Assembly (NCBI RefSeq): GCF_003003235.1
Contig: NZ_PVUE01000005.1
Coordinates: 124,001 to 188,000 of the forward strand
Reading direction: 5' to 3'
DNA: 64,000 nucleotides
Origin: Antricoccus suffuscus
GTDB lineage: Bacteria > Actinomycetota > Actinomycetes > Mycobacteriales > Antricoccaceae
Part shown: one piece after another, positions 16,825 to 25,501 of the stretch
How the letters are laid out: the number at the start of each line of letters is the position of its first letter
Position numbering within the stretch: the stretch's first letter is position 1
The notes under the pieces: model-generated
The model's input: only the letters and a program-made list of their open reading frames with translations
Database searches by the model: none
What the model was told of the DNA's origin: nothing
Translations under genes and position numbers: made by a program

Positions 16825-17804
16825 CACTCTCCCTGCTGCCGATCGACGCCGCCTCATATCAACAGGATCCGCTGCATCGCAGCGACCGGGTCTGGACCGA
16901 GACGAACTGCTACGTCGACGTGTGGATCGAGCTCCTGCACGCCCTAGGCCTCGACCCGCTCGCCTGCGCGGCTTTTCCGATCAGCACCGACTTCGAGGTC
17001 GGTCAGTGGACGTTTTTCAAGTTTCCACCGGAAGACTTGCGTGCGGCCTACGGGATCGACGTATTCGAGATGAATGCATGGCGCCCGATCATCGAGCACG
17101 TCGCGGAAGAACTCGCGCGGGGGAGGCTGCTCACCGTCGAGGTCGATTCGTGGTTTCTCCCTGACACCCGCGGAGTCTCCTACCAGATAGCGCATGTCAA
17201 GTCGACGATCGTGGCACAGATGCTCGACGTCGACGCGCGCCGACTGGGCTATTTCCACAATGCGGGATATTTCGAGTTGTCTGGAGATGACTTCGATGGG
17301 GTCTTCAGACTAGGCCAGCATGCCAACCCCGAAGGGTTGCCGCCATACGTCGAGATAATTCGGCTCGATCGACTACGCCGCAAGGATCCAGAACAGCAAC
17401 TCAGGTCGACCGTCGAGCTGCTGCGCACGCACCTAAGCAGGTTGCCAACCACCAACCCGATGTACCGATTCCATTCGCGACTGGAGTCCGATATCGATTG
17501 GCTTCGCTCCCATGGGATCGAAGGTTTCCACGCATACGCCTTCGGGACGTGCAGGCAATGCGGCGCGAGCGCCGAGCTCGCCGCATCCTTCGTCGAGTGG
17601 CTTGCCGCGCGTGAGCCAAGCGGACCGGGCGACCTGCCCAAGGCCGCCGCGGCGTACCGCTCGATTGCCGACCGCTGCAAGGCGCTCGAGTTCGGGCTGG
17701 CCCGACTCGCGCGAGGAAGGAACATCGATTTGGATGGGATCTTCAGTCAGTTGGCCACGGACTGGGATGATGCAACGACGATCTTGACCGCGCGATACGC
17801 CTAG
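16815..17804 (+). CDS. DUF1839 family protein
   Basis: A 329-residue protein recognised as DUF1839 by its start (LPIDAASYQQDPLHRSDRVWTETNCYVDVWIELLHALGLDP) and by its place after an amino acid:[carrier protein] ligase. Conserved-looking parts are SFLP-like WFLPDTRGVSYQIAHVKSTI and GYFHNAGYFELSGDDF. The TNCY start and the overall pattern suggest an enzyme with an N-terminal cysteine region, possibly a transferase taking the aminoacyl group from the carrier, but no function has been established that I know of. It overlaps the ligase gene by 10 bp and precedes the GH2 gene by 5 bp, so it is fully part of the operon. Confidence 0.85.
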   Translation: MAMTLSLLPIDAASYQQDPLHRSDRVWTETNCYVDVWIELLHALGLDPLACAAFPISTDFEVGQWTFFKFPPEDLRAAYGIDVFEMNAWRPIIEHVAEELARGRLLTVEVDSWFLPDTRGVSYQIAHVKSTIVAQMLDVDARRLGYFHNAGYFELSGDDFDGVFRLGQHANPEGLPPYVEIIRLDRLRRKDPEQQLRSTVELLRTHLSRLPTTNPMYRFHSRLESDIDWLRSHGIEGFHAYAFGTCRQCGASAELAASFVEWLAAREPSGPGDLPKAAAAYRSIADRCKALEFGLARLARGRNIDLDGIFSQLATDWDDATTILTARYA

Positions 17805-17809
17805 ATGAA

Positions 17810-20296
17810 ATGACGACGCCAAATTCAACAGATGGCACCACGTGGGAGTGTGCCGCTGTCCGGTCTGGCTCCGCGCTTGACCCGCCATCGTTGCGCATCC
17901 TTCCGATGGTCACTTGGATCCCAATCGAAGTACCGGGCACGGCTGCGGCCGCGTTGAGAGCGGCTGGCAGACCATTTCGCGATCGCGACTACGACGACGA
18001 GGACTGGTGGTTTCGCGCCCAGCTCTCGCGCCCGCACGGCCCCGGTCCATGGGTCCTCGAGTTCGGCGGGCTTGCGACCATCGCGGACGTGTGGCTCAAC
18101 GACGAGCATCTACTGCACTCCGAAAACATGTTCCAGACTCATCGCCTAGATATCGAGGAACTCGCTGATGGCAACGAACTACTTATCCGGTGCGCGGCGC
18201 TCCATCCTTTGCTGTCTAAGCGAAAGCCGCGCCCACGATGGAAAGTCGCGCGACTCCAACATCGCGGGCTGCGCTGGATCAGGACGACTCTGCTCGGCCG
18301 GCTGGAAGGCTGGCCGCACACTCCTCCACCCGTCGGACCGTGGCGCGACCTACGACTCAGCGAACGCGCGAAGATCGACCTGGTGGAGCGAGACCTGCAC
18401 GCCCGATGTCACCCCGACGGACCGGGCGGATCGGTCACCGTCGACCTCACACTGCGCGGCGTGCTCGCGGATGGTCCAGCACACCTTGTCGTCGGCGATC
18501 ACAGTGTGCAGTTGGACCTACACTTGCTCGACAGCGACGACGGTCGACTCTGGCAAGTTTCTGGGGAAATTGCGCTGCCTGAGGTCGAGCACTGGTGGCC
18601 GCACACACACGGCGAGCAACCGCTGTATTCAGTTGCACTTGAGATCGACGGCTCACGAATCGACCTCGGTCGAGTGGGATTCCGGACCATCGAAGCGGAC
18701 CGCCACGATGACGGCTTGACGCTGATCGTCAACGGCACTCCCATCTTCGCCCGCGGCGCTTGCTGGACACCGATGGACCCGATAAGTTTCACTGCCACGC
18801 ATGGAGATCAGCGTCGCGGTCTATTGCAACTGCGCGACGCCAACCTTAATGTTGTCCGAGTCAGCGGCGAAACCATCTACGAGGACGACGCCTTTCTCGA
18901 TCTCTGTGACGAACTCGGCCTACTCCTGTGGCAGGACTGCATGCTCGCGTTCTACGACCCACCAGACGATCCCGACTGGGCCGGCTCCTTCACCACCGAG
19001 ATCGACCAGCAGCTGACCCGACTACAAGGACGACCCTGTGTCACTGTAATCAGTGGCGGCAGCGAGATCGAGCAACAGGCGACGTACGCCGGCCGTGGCG
19101 GTATCGACACCATCACCGCCCTCGACGCGCTCATCCCCGAGGCGCTTCATAAGCGGCTGCCTCAGGTGCCCTATCTCCCATCCAGCCCGACCGGTGGCGA
19201 CATCCCGACCCGACCAGACACGGGAGTGGCGCACTACTACGGTGTGGGTGCCTATCTGCGTGAGCTCGACGATGCGCGTCGATCGGGGGTTCGTTTCGCC
19301 GCAGAGTGCCTTGCCTTCGCGACACCGTCCGAGCCGCGGACAATCGACGAGGTGTACGGCGGACCGAGCTCCGCCGGCCACCATCCCGAATGGAAGCGTT
19401 CCGTCTATCGGGACGCGGGTGCGTCGTGGGACTTCGAGGACGTGCGCAACCACTACACGCGGTTGTTGTTCGGCGTCGATCCCGACCAGATCCGCTACTA
19501 CGACGCAGATCGAGCGCTTGAACTCGGACGAGCGACCGTGGCCGAGCTCTTCACCGCGACAATGTCGGAGTGGCGCCGCACGTCATCTCCGATGGCCGGC
19601 GCCATCATCTTCCATCTCCGCGATCTCGTCGCGGGCGCTGGGTTAGGCATTGTCGACGCCCTCGGGCAACCTAAGGCTCCGTGGCACGTACTGCGACGGC
19701 TTATGGCACCGGTCGCTGTAGCACTTACCGACGAGGGGCTCAACGGCCTGGCCGCACACCTCGTAAATGACACCGGCCAGACATTCAACGGGGTTCTCCG
19801 TGCAGAGTTATTTACGAACGGCGAGTTGTGCGTAGACAGTGCTGAGATACCGATCAACATAGGTCGACGCGACGGCCTCACGGTCACAATTGATTCCATG
19901 TTCACCGGGTTTCGCGATCTCACGTGGGCGCACAAATTCGGACCAATTGCGTACGACGTCATCGGCGTCACGCTCCTAAACGCGGACAGCGATCCGGTGT
20001 CGAGCGCCGTGCACCTGCCGGGCGGGCCTGCGCGCGACCGAGAGCCAGACTTGGGCTTGACTTCTTCACTGGCACAATCCGGATCTGAAGATTGGCATGT
20101 AGAAGTCGAATCGCGCCGATTCGCCCAGTGGGTCTCACTGGACGTACCGGGCTGGAACCCCGATGACTCGTGGTTTCACCTACTTCCCGGCCAAAGACGC
20201 GATATCGCCCTGCACCCTACCGAAGCCGCGCCCAGCAAGCCGACCGGATACATTAGGGCGCTCAACTCGGCTGCGACCAAACGCTTTACAGCGTGA
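17810..20296 (+). CDS. GH2 beta-mannosidase-like protein
   Basis: An 828-residue glycoside hydrolase family 2 protein: galactose-binding-like N-domain (VLEFGGLATIADVWLNDEHLLHSEN), immunoglobulin-like domain, then a TIM barrel (VVRVSGETIYEDDAFLDLCDELGLLLWQD). The acid/base glutamate is retained in ISGGSEIE (usually GNNE) near residue 424, and RFAAECLAF near 496 matches the nucleophile region (usually SEFG). So it may be an active but divergent enzyme. No signal peptide, so a cytoplasmic substrate. It ends the carrier-protein operon, an odd partner for an aminoacyl ligase: it may trim, or bind, a glycan that receives the acyl group. Confidence 0.85.
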   Translation: MTTPNSTDGTTWECAAVRSGSALDPPSLRILPMVTWIPIEVPGTAAAALRAAGRPFRDRDYDDEDWWFRAQLSRPHGPGPWVLEFGGLATIADVWLNDEHLLHSENMFQTHRLDIEELADGNELLIRCAALHPLLSKRKPRPRWKVARLQHRGLRWIRTTLLGRLEGWPHTPPPVGPWRDLRLSERAKIDLVERDLHARCHPDGPGGSVTVDLTLRGVLADGPAHLVVGDHSVQLDLHLLDSDDGRLWQVSGEIALPEVEHWWPHTHGEQPLYSVALEIDGSRIDLGRVGFRTIEADRHDDGLTLIVNGTPIFARGACWTPMDPISFTATHGDQRRGLLQLRDANLNVVRVSGETIYEDDAFLDLCDELGLLLWQDCMLAFYDPPDDPDWAGSFTTEIDQQLTRLQGRPCVTVISGGSEIEQQATYAGRGGIDTITALDALIPEALHKRLPQVPYLPSSPTGGDIPTRPDTGVAHYYGVGAYLRELDDARRSGVRFAAECLAFATPSEPRTIDEVYGGPSSAGHHPEWKRSVYRDAGASWDFEDVRNHYTRLLFGVDPDQIRYYDADRALELGRATVAELFTATMSEWRRTSSPMAGAIIFHLRDLVAGAGLGIVDALGQPKAPWHVLRRLMAPVAVALTDEGLNGLAAHLVNDTGQTFNGVLRAELFTNGELCVDSAEIPINIGRRDGLTVTIDSMFTGFRDLTWAHKFGPIAYDVIGVTLLNADSDPVSSAVHLPGGPARDREPDLGLTSSLAQSGSEDWHVEVESRRFAQWVSLDVPGWNPDDSWFHLLPGQRRDIALHPTEAAPSKPTGYIRALNSAATKRFTA

Positions 20297-20348
20297 CTCC
20301 GCTTCGCGCCCGTACTGAGGGCGTCTTGGACCGCAAGAAAGTCACGGA

Positions 20349-20750
20349 ATGCTCTTAGTACCTCTGATTTCGTTAGCGGTGCTGGTGATTGCGGCAATCG
20401 CCAGCAGAATCACGCGATCACCAATAGCTGCTGTTTTTCTGGCGCTCGCGAGCGGCATCTGGCTGGTTGCTAACAATCGGCTCGAAGGTCCGGTTTTGAT
20501 CACCTTCACCCCTAGGAATGGACTGACAGCCACCGACCTACTAGGTCTTGTCGGCTTCTTTTACGCGCTGTACATCGTCTGGGAGCGGTATGTCGATTCA
20601 ACCCGCCTACGTGTCCGGCGCTGGGCTCTAATCGGGCTTTGTGCCGCGGTATTCCTAGTGTTGCCGGTAACCAAGCTGTTTATTTCGCTACTTTACCCCT
20701 GCCTCTTTGAACAGATCCGGTTGTCGTGGGTCGGCGTACTCATCGGCTAG
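20349..20750 (+). CDS. Small membrane protein of unknown function
   Basis: A 133-residue reading frame with three to four hydrophobic helices (LLVPLISLAVLVIAAIAS, IAAVFLALASGIWLVAN, LLGLVGFFYALYIVW, WALIGLCAAVFLVLPVTKLFISLLY) and positively charged loops such as RLRVRRW. The strong alternation of hydrophobic and charged stretches supports a real gene, although the ribosome site (AAGAAAG) is weak. It lies 52 bp after the GH2 gene on the same strand and is probably the end of the operon. I do not recognise a family. Confidence 0.6.
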   Translation: MLLVPLISLAVLVIAAIASRITRSPIAAVFLALASGIWLVANNRLEGPVLITFTPRNGLTATDLLGLVGFFYALYIVWERYVDSTRLRVRRWALIGLCAAVFLVLPVTKLFISLLYPCLFEQIRLSWVGVLIG

Positions 20751-20898
20751 CGCTATTGCGTAGATCGTGGTGCACGGCACTTCGGCACGGTTGAATACAG
20801 TCACCGGGGCATCATCGGACGTTTGTTGCGGAAGCAACCCAAAAATATCCCGTTGGCTGCGGCACCCGCGCGCTGGCCTATCGCGTCTTCACGCTCGT

Positions 20899-20935
20899 AG
20901 CTCTAAACGTTCGCGTCCAGCTCTAAACGGTCGCG
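20899..20935 (+). repeat. 20-bp direct duplication at the ugd stop codon
   Basis: AGCTCTAAACGTTCGCG (20899-20915) is repeated as AGCTCTAAACGGTCGCG (20919-20935), one mismatch in 17 with a period of 20 bp. The second copy contains the end and TAG stop of the UDP-glucose dehydrogenase gene; the first is a copy just beyond it. The rest of the 172-bp gap between 20751 and 20922 shows no other clear structure. Confidence 0.7.
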
Positions 20936-22269
20936 AGCGATAAAGCGCCATTCGCACTCGCACGTCCAAGTGCCCGATAACTCCACCCTGCGGCCCGCCA
21001 CACCGCTGGATCCAGCACATTCCGGCCGTCGAGAATGCAGCGATTTCGCACGAGCTGAGCGAGGGAATCGGGATCCAGCTCTCGATACTCGGACCATTCG
21101 GTCAGCAACAACACCGCATCCGCGTTCAGCACTGCTTCGTAAATCGGCTTCGCGTAAGTCAACGTTGGCTGGACCCGAGCAGCATTATCCAACGCCTGTG
21201 GATCAGTGACAATGACTGTCGCGCCGCCGGCCTGCAGCGCCGCGGCAATGTCGAGAGCGGGAGAGTTACGTACATCGTCACTATCCGGCTTGAACGCAGC
21301 ACCCAGCACTGCGATTCGCTTTCCACGAATAGAACCGCCGCACTCTTCGATTGTCAGCTCAACCATCCGATGGCGACGCCGTTCGTTGATCGCATCGACT
21401 TCCCGAAGGAATGACAGTGGCTCGGACGCGCCGAGCTCCGCTGCTCTTGCCATGAACGCGCGGATGTCCTTCGGAAGGCATCCACCGCCGAACCCGACTC
21501 CGGCGTTGAGGAACCGCCGACCGATGCGCTTGTCGTGTCCAATAGCATCAGCGAGCTGCGTGACGTCACCGCCAGTGATCTCGCACAATTCCGCCATCGC
21601 GTTGATGAAGGAGATCTTGGTGGCGAGGAACGAGTTCGCGGCTACCTTGACGAGTTCGGCTGTCACGAAGTCGGTCTGCACTACGGGTGTCCCGTCCTTG
21701 ATCGTGGCCGCATAGACCTCGTCTAGCATCGCCTTCGCGATGGTGTGGGCATATCCAACTGGCAGTCCGTAGACGAGCCGGTCTGGGTGCAGCGTGTCCT
21801 TTACCGCGAAACCTTCGCGCAGGAACTCCGGATTCCAAGCGAGCATCGCCGACGGCTGTGCTTCTCGAATGGCAATATCCAACCGCGCCGCCGTGCCTAC
21901 CGGCACCGTCGACTTACCGACGACTAGCGCGCCCTCGCCAAGGTATGGGATAAGCGCATCGATCGCGCTGTCCACGTAAGTCAGGTCCGCGGCGTATTCG
22001 CCCGCCTTTTGCGGCGTACCGACACATAAGAAATGCACGTCCGCATCACGCGCGCTGGCCATGTCGGTGCTGAACCTGAGTCGACCGGATGCGAGCGCTT
22101 CGTTGAGCACCTCGGGCAGACCCGGTTCGTAAAATGGCGCCTGGCCTGCGCTTAAGGTATCGATCCGATTCTGATCGATGTCGATACCAACGACTTCGTG
22201 GCCCAGTTTTGCCATGGACGCTGCGTGCACTGCCCCCAGATAACCGCAACCTATTACAGAAAGCCTCAT
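20923..22269 (-). CDS. ugd: UDP-glucose 6-dehydrogenase
   Basis: A 448-residue NAD-dependent dehydrogenase making UDP-glucuronate from UDP-glucose by two successive oxidations. MRLSVIGCGYLGAVHAASMAKLGHEVVGID is the dinucleotide fold, NPEFLREGFAV the middle-domain signature, and GFGGGCLPKD contains the catalytic cysteine. The GGGCLPKD form marks the UDP-glucose type, not the WecC/WbpA UDP-HexNAc type (GGHCIPVDP). The start at MRLSVIG is preceded by GGGGGGAC; the frame is open to 22308. Divergent from the UDP-GlcNAc 2-epimerase. It probably feeds the glycan cluster or cell-envelope uronic acids. Confidence 0.92.
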   Translation of the reverse strand: MRLSVIGCGYLGAVHAASMAKLGHEVVGIDIDQNRIDTLSAGQAPFYEPGLPEVLNEALASGRLRFSTDMASARDADVHFLCVGTPQKAGEYAADLTYVDSAIDALIPYLGEGALVVGKSTVPVGTAARLDIAIREAQPSAMLAWNPEFLREGFAVKDTLHPDRLVYGLPVGYAHTIAKAMLDEVYAATIKDGTPVVQTDFVTAELVKVAANSFLATKISFINAMAELCEITGGDVTQLADAIGHDKRIGRRFLNAGVGFGGGCLPKDIRAFMARAAELGASEPLSFLREVDAINERRRHRMVELTIEECGGSIRGKRIAVLGAAFKPDSDDVRNSPALDIAAALQAGGATVIVTDPQALDNAARVQPTLTYAKPIYEAVLNADAVLLLTEWSEYRELDPDSLAQLVRNRCILDGRNVLDPAVWRAAGWSYRALGRASANGALSLATV

Positions 22270-22571
22270 TTCATGTCCCCCCGAACATTGAGAATGGCTG
22301 CCTTGCATTCTGCCGCATTACGCCGCGGAATGCCATCGCATCACGAAAATCGAGGCGCGACTAACTCGGAGCATCGCGTCAGCGCGACTGTGCGCGCACC
22401 GTCCGGCCCTGTCGTCACGTCCCGCCGAAAGGCGGCTGGCACCAGTTTCCGCCGGCTTCTCGGCGGCACGAGCACAAGCGATATGGTTACGCCGCGAGGC
22501 TTTGGGCCAGGTGAGCCTGGGTACGGCGTCCATGACGCGGCTATCGGTTGATGTGACTTAGAGGAGCGAAG
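22270..22571 (+). promoter_or_regulatory. 302-bp divergent intergenic region between ugd and wecB-like genes
   Basis: No gene is supported here. It carries the ugd ribosome site next to 22270, and GAGGAG just before 22572. In between are two consecutive perfect stem-loops: CCGCC-GAAA-GGCGG at 22422-22435 and CCGCCG-GCTTCT-CGGCGG at 22449-22466. They would lie in the leader of the epimerase mRNA about 105-150 bases upstream of its start. No confident -35/-10 pair could be chosen. Confidence 0.5.
22422..22466 (+). other. Two tandem stem-loops upstream of the UDP-GlcNAc 2-epimerase gene
   Basis: The first has a 5-bp GC stem closed by a GAAA tetraloop, the second a 6-bp GC stem with a 6-base loop. 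No U-tract follows the second, so simple termination is unlikely; an RNA leader element or protein site is possible. Confidence 0.4.
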
Positions 22572-23717
22572 ATGTTGCGTGTGATGACGATCTACGGGAC
22601 CCGTCCCGAGGCGATCAAGATGGCGCCACTGGTCGAGGCCCTCGCCCGTCAGGATGACATCGAGCCGATCGTCGCGGTCACCGGGCAGCACCGCGAAATG
22701 CTCGACCAAGTCAACGCCATCTTCAACATCACCCCCGACCACGACCTCGACCTGATGCAGCCCGGCGCCACCCTCACTCAGATCACCACTCGGGCGTTGG
22801 AGCGCATCAACGAGATGCTCGTTCAGTCCCGCCCGGACGCGGTCGTCGTACAGGGCGACACGACGACCGCGTTCGCCGGTGCGCTGGCTGCATTTTACGA
22901 ACAGATCCCCGTTGTCCATCTCGAGGCGGGCCTGCGCACCGGAAACATGCGCTCCCCGTTCCCGGAAGAGATGAACCGGCGCCTCACGTCCCCCATCGCC
23001 GCCCTGCACCTCGCGCCGACCGCGATCTCCAAAGCGAACCTGCTCGCCGAGAACATTGACGAGTCCATCGTGCCGGTCATCGGCAACACTGTGATCGATG
23101 CCCTGCACTGGACCGTCGACCAACAGATCGATTTATCCGACCCCGCGATCGAAAAGATCGTGTCGAGCGGCCGGCGGATCCTGCTGATCACCACCCACCG
23201 CCGCGAGTCGTGGGGCGCGAAGATGCGCGAGACCATGAACGCCGTCGCGCAGATCGCCCGCGCCGAACCCGACCTCGCGATCGTGCTGCCGATGCACCGT
23301 AACCCCATCGTGCGCGACGTGGTCGTGCCCATCCTGGGCGAGCTGGACAACGTCGTACTGACCGAGCCGATGGCGTACGGCGAGTTCGCGCGGCTGATCG
23401 CCGCCTCGACGGTCATTCTCACCGACTCGGGCGGGGTGCAGGAGGAGGCACCCAGCCTCGGCAAGCCGGTGCTGGTCATGCGTGACACCACCGAACGCCC
23501 CGAGGCCGTGACCGCCGGGACCGTGCGGCTCGTCGGGACCGACGGGCCGCTGATCGTCGAATCGGTACTTGAGTTGCTGCGGGATGAGGCGGCATATAAG
23601 GAGATGGCGAACGCTGTGAACCCTTATGGTGACGGCAAAGGCGCTCCCCGCGCAGCCGCTGCGATCGCGCAGATGCTCGACGTCGGGGAACGGCTACCGG
23701 ACTTCGTAGTGGAGTAG
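22572..23717 (+). CDS. wecB: UDP-N-acetylglucosamine 2-epimerase (non-hydrolysing)
   Basis: A 381-residue enzyme converting UDP-GlcNAc to UDP-ManNAc. MTIYGTRPEAIKMAPLVEAL is the family start; VQGDTTTAFAGALAAFYEQIPVVHLEAGLRTGN, TTHRRESWG and LTDSGGVQEEAPSLGKPVLVMRDTTERPEAV are all diagnostic. ATG follows GAGGAGCGAAG. Divergent from ugd, convergent with the esterase at 23726. In Gram-positive bacteria this enzyme serves linkage-unit and capsule synthesis, so it may be a housekeeping gene rather than part of the island. The symbol mnaA is equally used for this family. Confidence 0.95.
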   Translation: MLRVMTIYGTRPEAIKMAPLVEALARQDDIEPIVAVTGQHREMLDQVNAIFNITPDHDLDLMQPGATLTQITTRALERINEMLVQSRPDAVVVQGDTTTAFAGALAAFYEQIPVVHLEAGLRTGNMRSPFPEEMNRRLTSPIAALHLAPTAISKANLLAENIDESIVPVIGNTVIDALHWTVDQQIDLSDPAIEKIVSSGRRILLITTHRRESWGAKMRETMNAVAQIARAEPDLAIVLPMHRNPIVRDVVVPILGELDNVVLTEPMAYGEFARLIAASTVILTDSGGVQEEAPSLGKPVLVMRDTTERPEAVTAGTVRLVGTDGPLIVESVLELLRDEAAYKEMANAVNPYGDGKGAPRAAAAIAQMLDVGERLPDFVVE

Positions 23718-23725
23718 CGGACAGA

Positions 23726-24859
23726 TTAATCGAGGGCGGCGTAGACGGCCTTCACGATTGCTTCGCTGGAGACGCTGCCGACGAGGCCAGGCGACATCTT
23801 GTTCATCATGTAGCTGATCGTCAAGTTGCGCTCAAGATCATTGATGATCACCGAACCGCCCCAGCCTCCCCAGAAACATACCCGACCCACGGGAATGTAG
23901 GGCTGCTCGGAGACCTCGAGGCCGTAACCGATGCCGAACCGGATCGGTACGCCGAGGACCTGGTCGACGCCGTTGGACTGCTCCTTGAAGATCAGGTCGA
24001 TCGTGTCCTTGGACAGCAGCCGTACGCCGTCCACCTCGCCGCCATTGACTATCACCGACTGGGCTCGCGCAACCGAGCGGGCATTGCCGTGACCGTTCGC
24101 TCCCCCGATATCTGCGCGGCGCCACTCGGGAGTCCACGAGTCCGACGCGTCCGGCGCCGGTCCGCTGAACGTCTTCATCATGACACTGTCCATCGGGATC
24201 CCCTCGGGGATCGGCAATGGCGGGGGCGGGATCACGTTGGATACCCGAGAAAACTCCGAATCCGGCAGCCCGATGAAGAAGTCCGCGCCGAGCGGCCCGG
24301 CGACCTCGTCGGCGAAGAACTCGCCGAGCTTCTTGCCGGTGACCCGACGGATGACCTCACCAATAAGGTGCCCGAAGTCGATTGCGTGGTACCCCGATGC
24401 CGTACCCGGCTCCCACCAGGGTCCCTGCGCCGCAAGCATTCCGGTCGACTTGTCCCAGTCATAGATGTCCGCGACCTCGACCGGCTGGTCCCATCCCGAC
24501 ACCCCGGACGTGTGCGACATCAGGTGCCGCACCAGCACGTTGTCCTTGCCGTTTTGCGCGAACTCCGGCCAGTATTTCGCGACCGGGGCGTCCGGGTCGA
24601 GCTGGCCTCGGTCGATCAGCATCAGCGCGCACAGCGCCGTCATCGTCTTCGTTGTCGACCACACGTTGGTGATCGTGTCCCGGCCCCACGGCGCGGACTT
24701 CTGTTCATCGACCCAGCCGCCCCAGATGTCGATGACCGGTTTGCCCTCAATCAGCACCGTGACCGACGTACCGACGTCCTCGCCTTTGTCGATTAAATCG
24801 CCGACAACCCCACGCACCGGCTCGAACCGAGCATCGCAGTCCCCAATGATATCTGCCAT
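23726..24859 (-). CDS. Serine beta-lactamase-fold esterase (class C-like)
   Basis: A 377-residue penicillin-binding-protein-like hydrolase. The nucleophile motif SxxK is STTK within [18 protein letters not shown]. The tyrosine motif appears as [15 protein letters not shown], where class C enzymes have YxN, and a glycine-rich [13 protein letters not shown] replaces the KTG strand. Such EstB/LipE-like proteins usually cleave esters rather than beta-lactams. No signal peptide is visible (start [15 protein letters not shown]), so it is intracellular. Convergent with the epimerase gene (8 bp apart) and followed by nothing on its strand, so probably monocistronic. Confidence 0.85.
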   Translation of the reverse strand: MADIIGDCDARFEPVRGVVGDLIDKGEDVGTSVTVLIEGKPVIDIWGGWVDEQKSAPWGRDTITNVWSTTKTMTALCALMLIDRGQLDPDAPVAKYWPEFAQNGKDNVLVRHLMSHTSGVSGWDQPVEVADIYDWDKSTGMLAAQGPWWEPGTASGYHAIDFGHLIGEVIRRVTGKKLGEFFADEVAGPLGADFFIGLPDSEFSRVSNVIPPPPLPIPEGIPMDSVMMKTFSGPAPDASDSWTPEWRRADIGGANGHGNARSVARAQSVIVNGGEVDGVRLLSKDTIDLIFKEQSNGVDQVLGVPIRFGIGYGLEVSEQPYIPVGRVCFWGGWGGSVIINDLERNLTISYMMNKMSPGLVGSVSSEAIVKAVYAALD

Positions 24860-24912
24860 CCGACAACCCCTCCGCTAGAGCACGCTCCACGGCGCACCTC
24901 TCGATGACAGTA

Positions 24913-24960
24913 CAACTCCGCCGGCGAACCCAACAGGTGTTGAGCTCGCCGGCGGAGTTG
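24913..24960 (-). terminator. Strong hairpin downstream of the SPW gene
   Basis: Perfect 15-bp arms, CAACTCCGCCGGCGA (24913-24927) and TCGCCGGCGGAGTTG (24946-24960), around an 18-base loop. It begins 14 bp after the stop of the SPW-repeat gene. No long U-tract follows on the minus strand, as is common for terminators in high-GC actinobacteria. Confidence 0.65.
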
Positions 24961-24974
24961 TGTCAGACCGACGA

Positions 24975-25430
24975 TCAGCGATGCTTCAGGGCGTACCTGC
25001 TCATCACGCTGATACCGCCGCCGAATACCACGATGCACGCCCCAGCGATCACGTTGCTGAGGATCATCCCGGTCGACGTCGTCACACCGTTGATCACCCA
25101 CGGCGAGATAATCAGCCAGACGCCGAGCAGGGGAACAACCCAGGACATGCCATGGGTGCGCTCATACGCGGCGACGAGGCCGAGTACGACGACCATTGTG
25201 GCGACGCCGACGATCAGGTTGTTGATCGTCAGTGACGGCGCGCTGCCGCTGAATCCGACGACCCAGGCCGATATTGCGACGTACCCGGCAGCGAGGAAGG
25301 TCAGGCCTTCGGCGCCTTTCGTGATCGGCTCTTCGGCCGCGCGGCCATAGCGTTCACGCAGTTCGAGCATGTCCGGATGGCGCGCCATCGACGCGGTTGT
25401 CTGGGGTGTTACTTGCGGTTCGGTGGTCAT
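24975..25430 (-). CDS. SPW-repeat membrane protein
   Basis: A 151-residue membrane protein with two SPW repeats: ISAWVVGFSG...NNLIVGVATMVVVLGLVA and ISPWVINGV...LSNVIAGACIVVFGG, each a pair of helices with the SxW(V/I) signature. The N-terminal 45 residues are hydrophilic (MTTEPQVTPQ, then RERYGRAAEEPITKG). The start is fixed by AGGAGGTG eight bases upstream; the frame remains open to 25802 without coding character. Function unknown for the family. It stands alone with its own ribosome site and terminator hairpin. Confidence 0.88.
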   Translation of the reverse strand: MTTEPQVTPQTTASMARHPDMLELRERYGRAAEEPITKGAEGLTFLAAGYVAISAWVVGFSGSAPSLTINNLIVGVATMVVVLGLVAAYERTHGMSWVVPLLGVWLIISPWVINGVTTSTGMILSNVIAGACIVVFGGGISVMSRYALKHR

Positions 25431-25501
25431 TGTGGCCCACCTCCTAGGGGAGAAGAACTTGACACTTCTATTTTGCCCCCATTTCCCGCGGTTGAACGTC
25501 G

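Noticed and set aside
20923-22269. Reading the dehydrogenase as a WbpA-type UDP-GlcNAc 6-dehydrogenase that completes a diacetamido-uronic-acid pathway
   Set aside because: The active-site motif is GFGGGCLPKD, the UDP-glucose form. The HexNAc enzymes have GGHCIPVDP.
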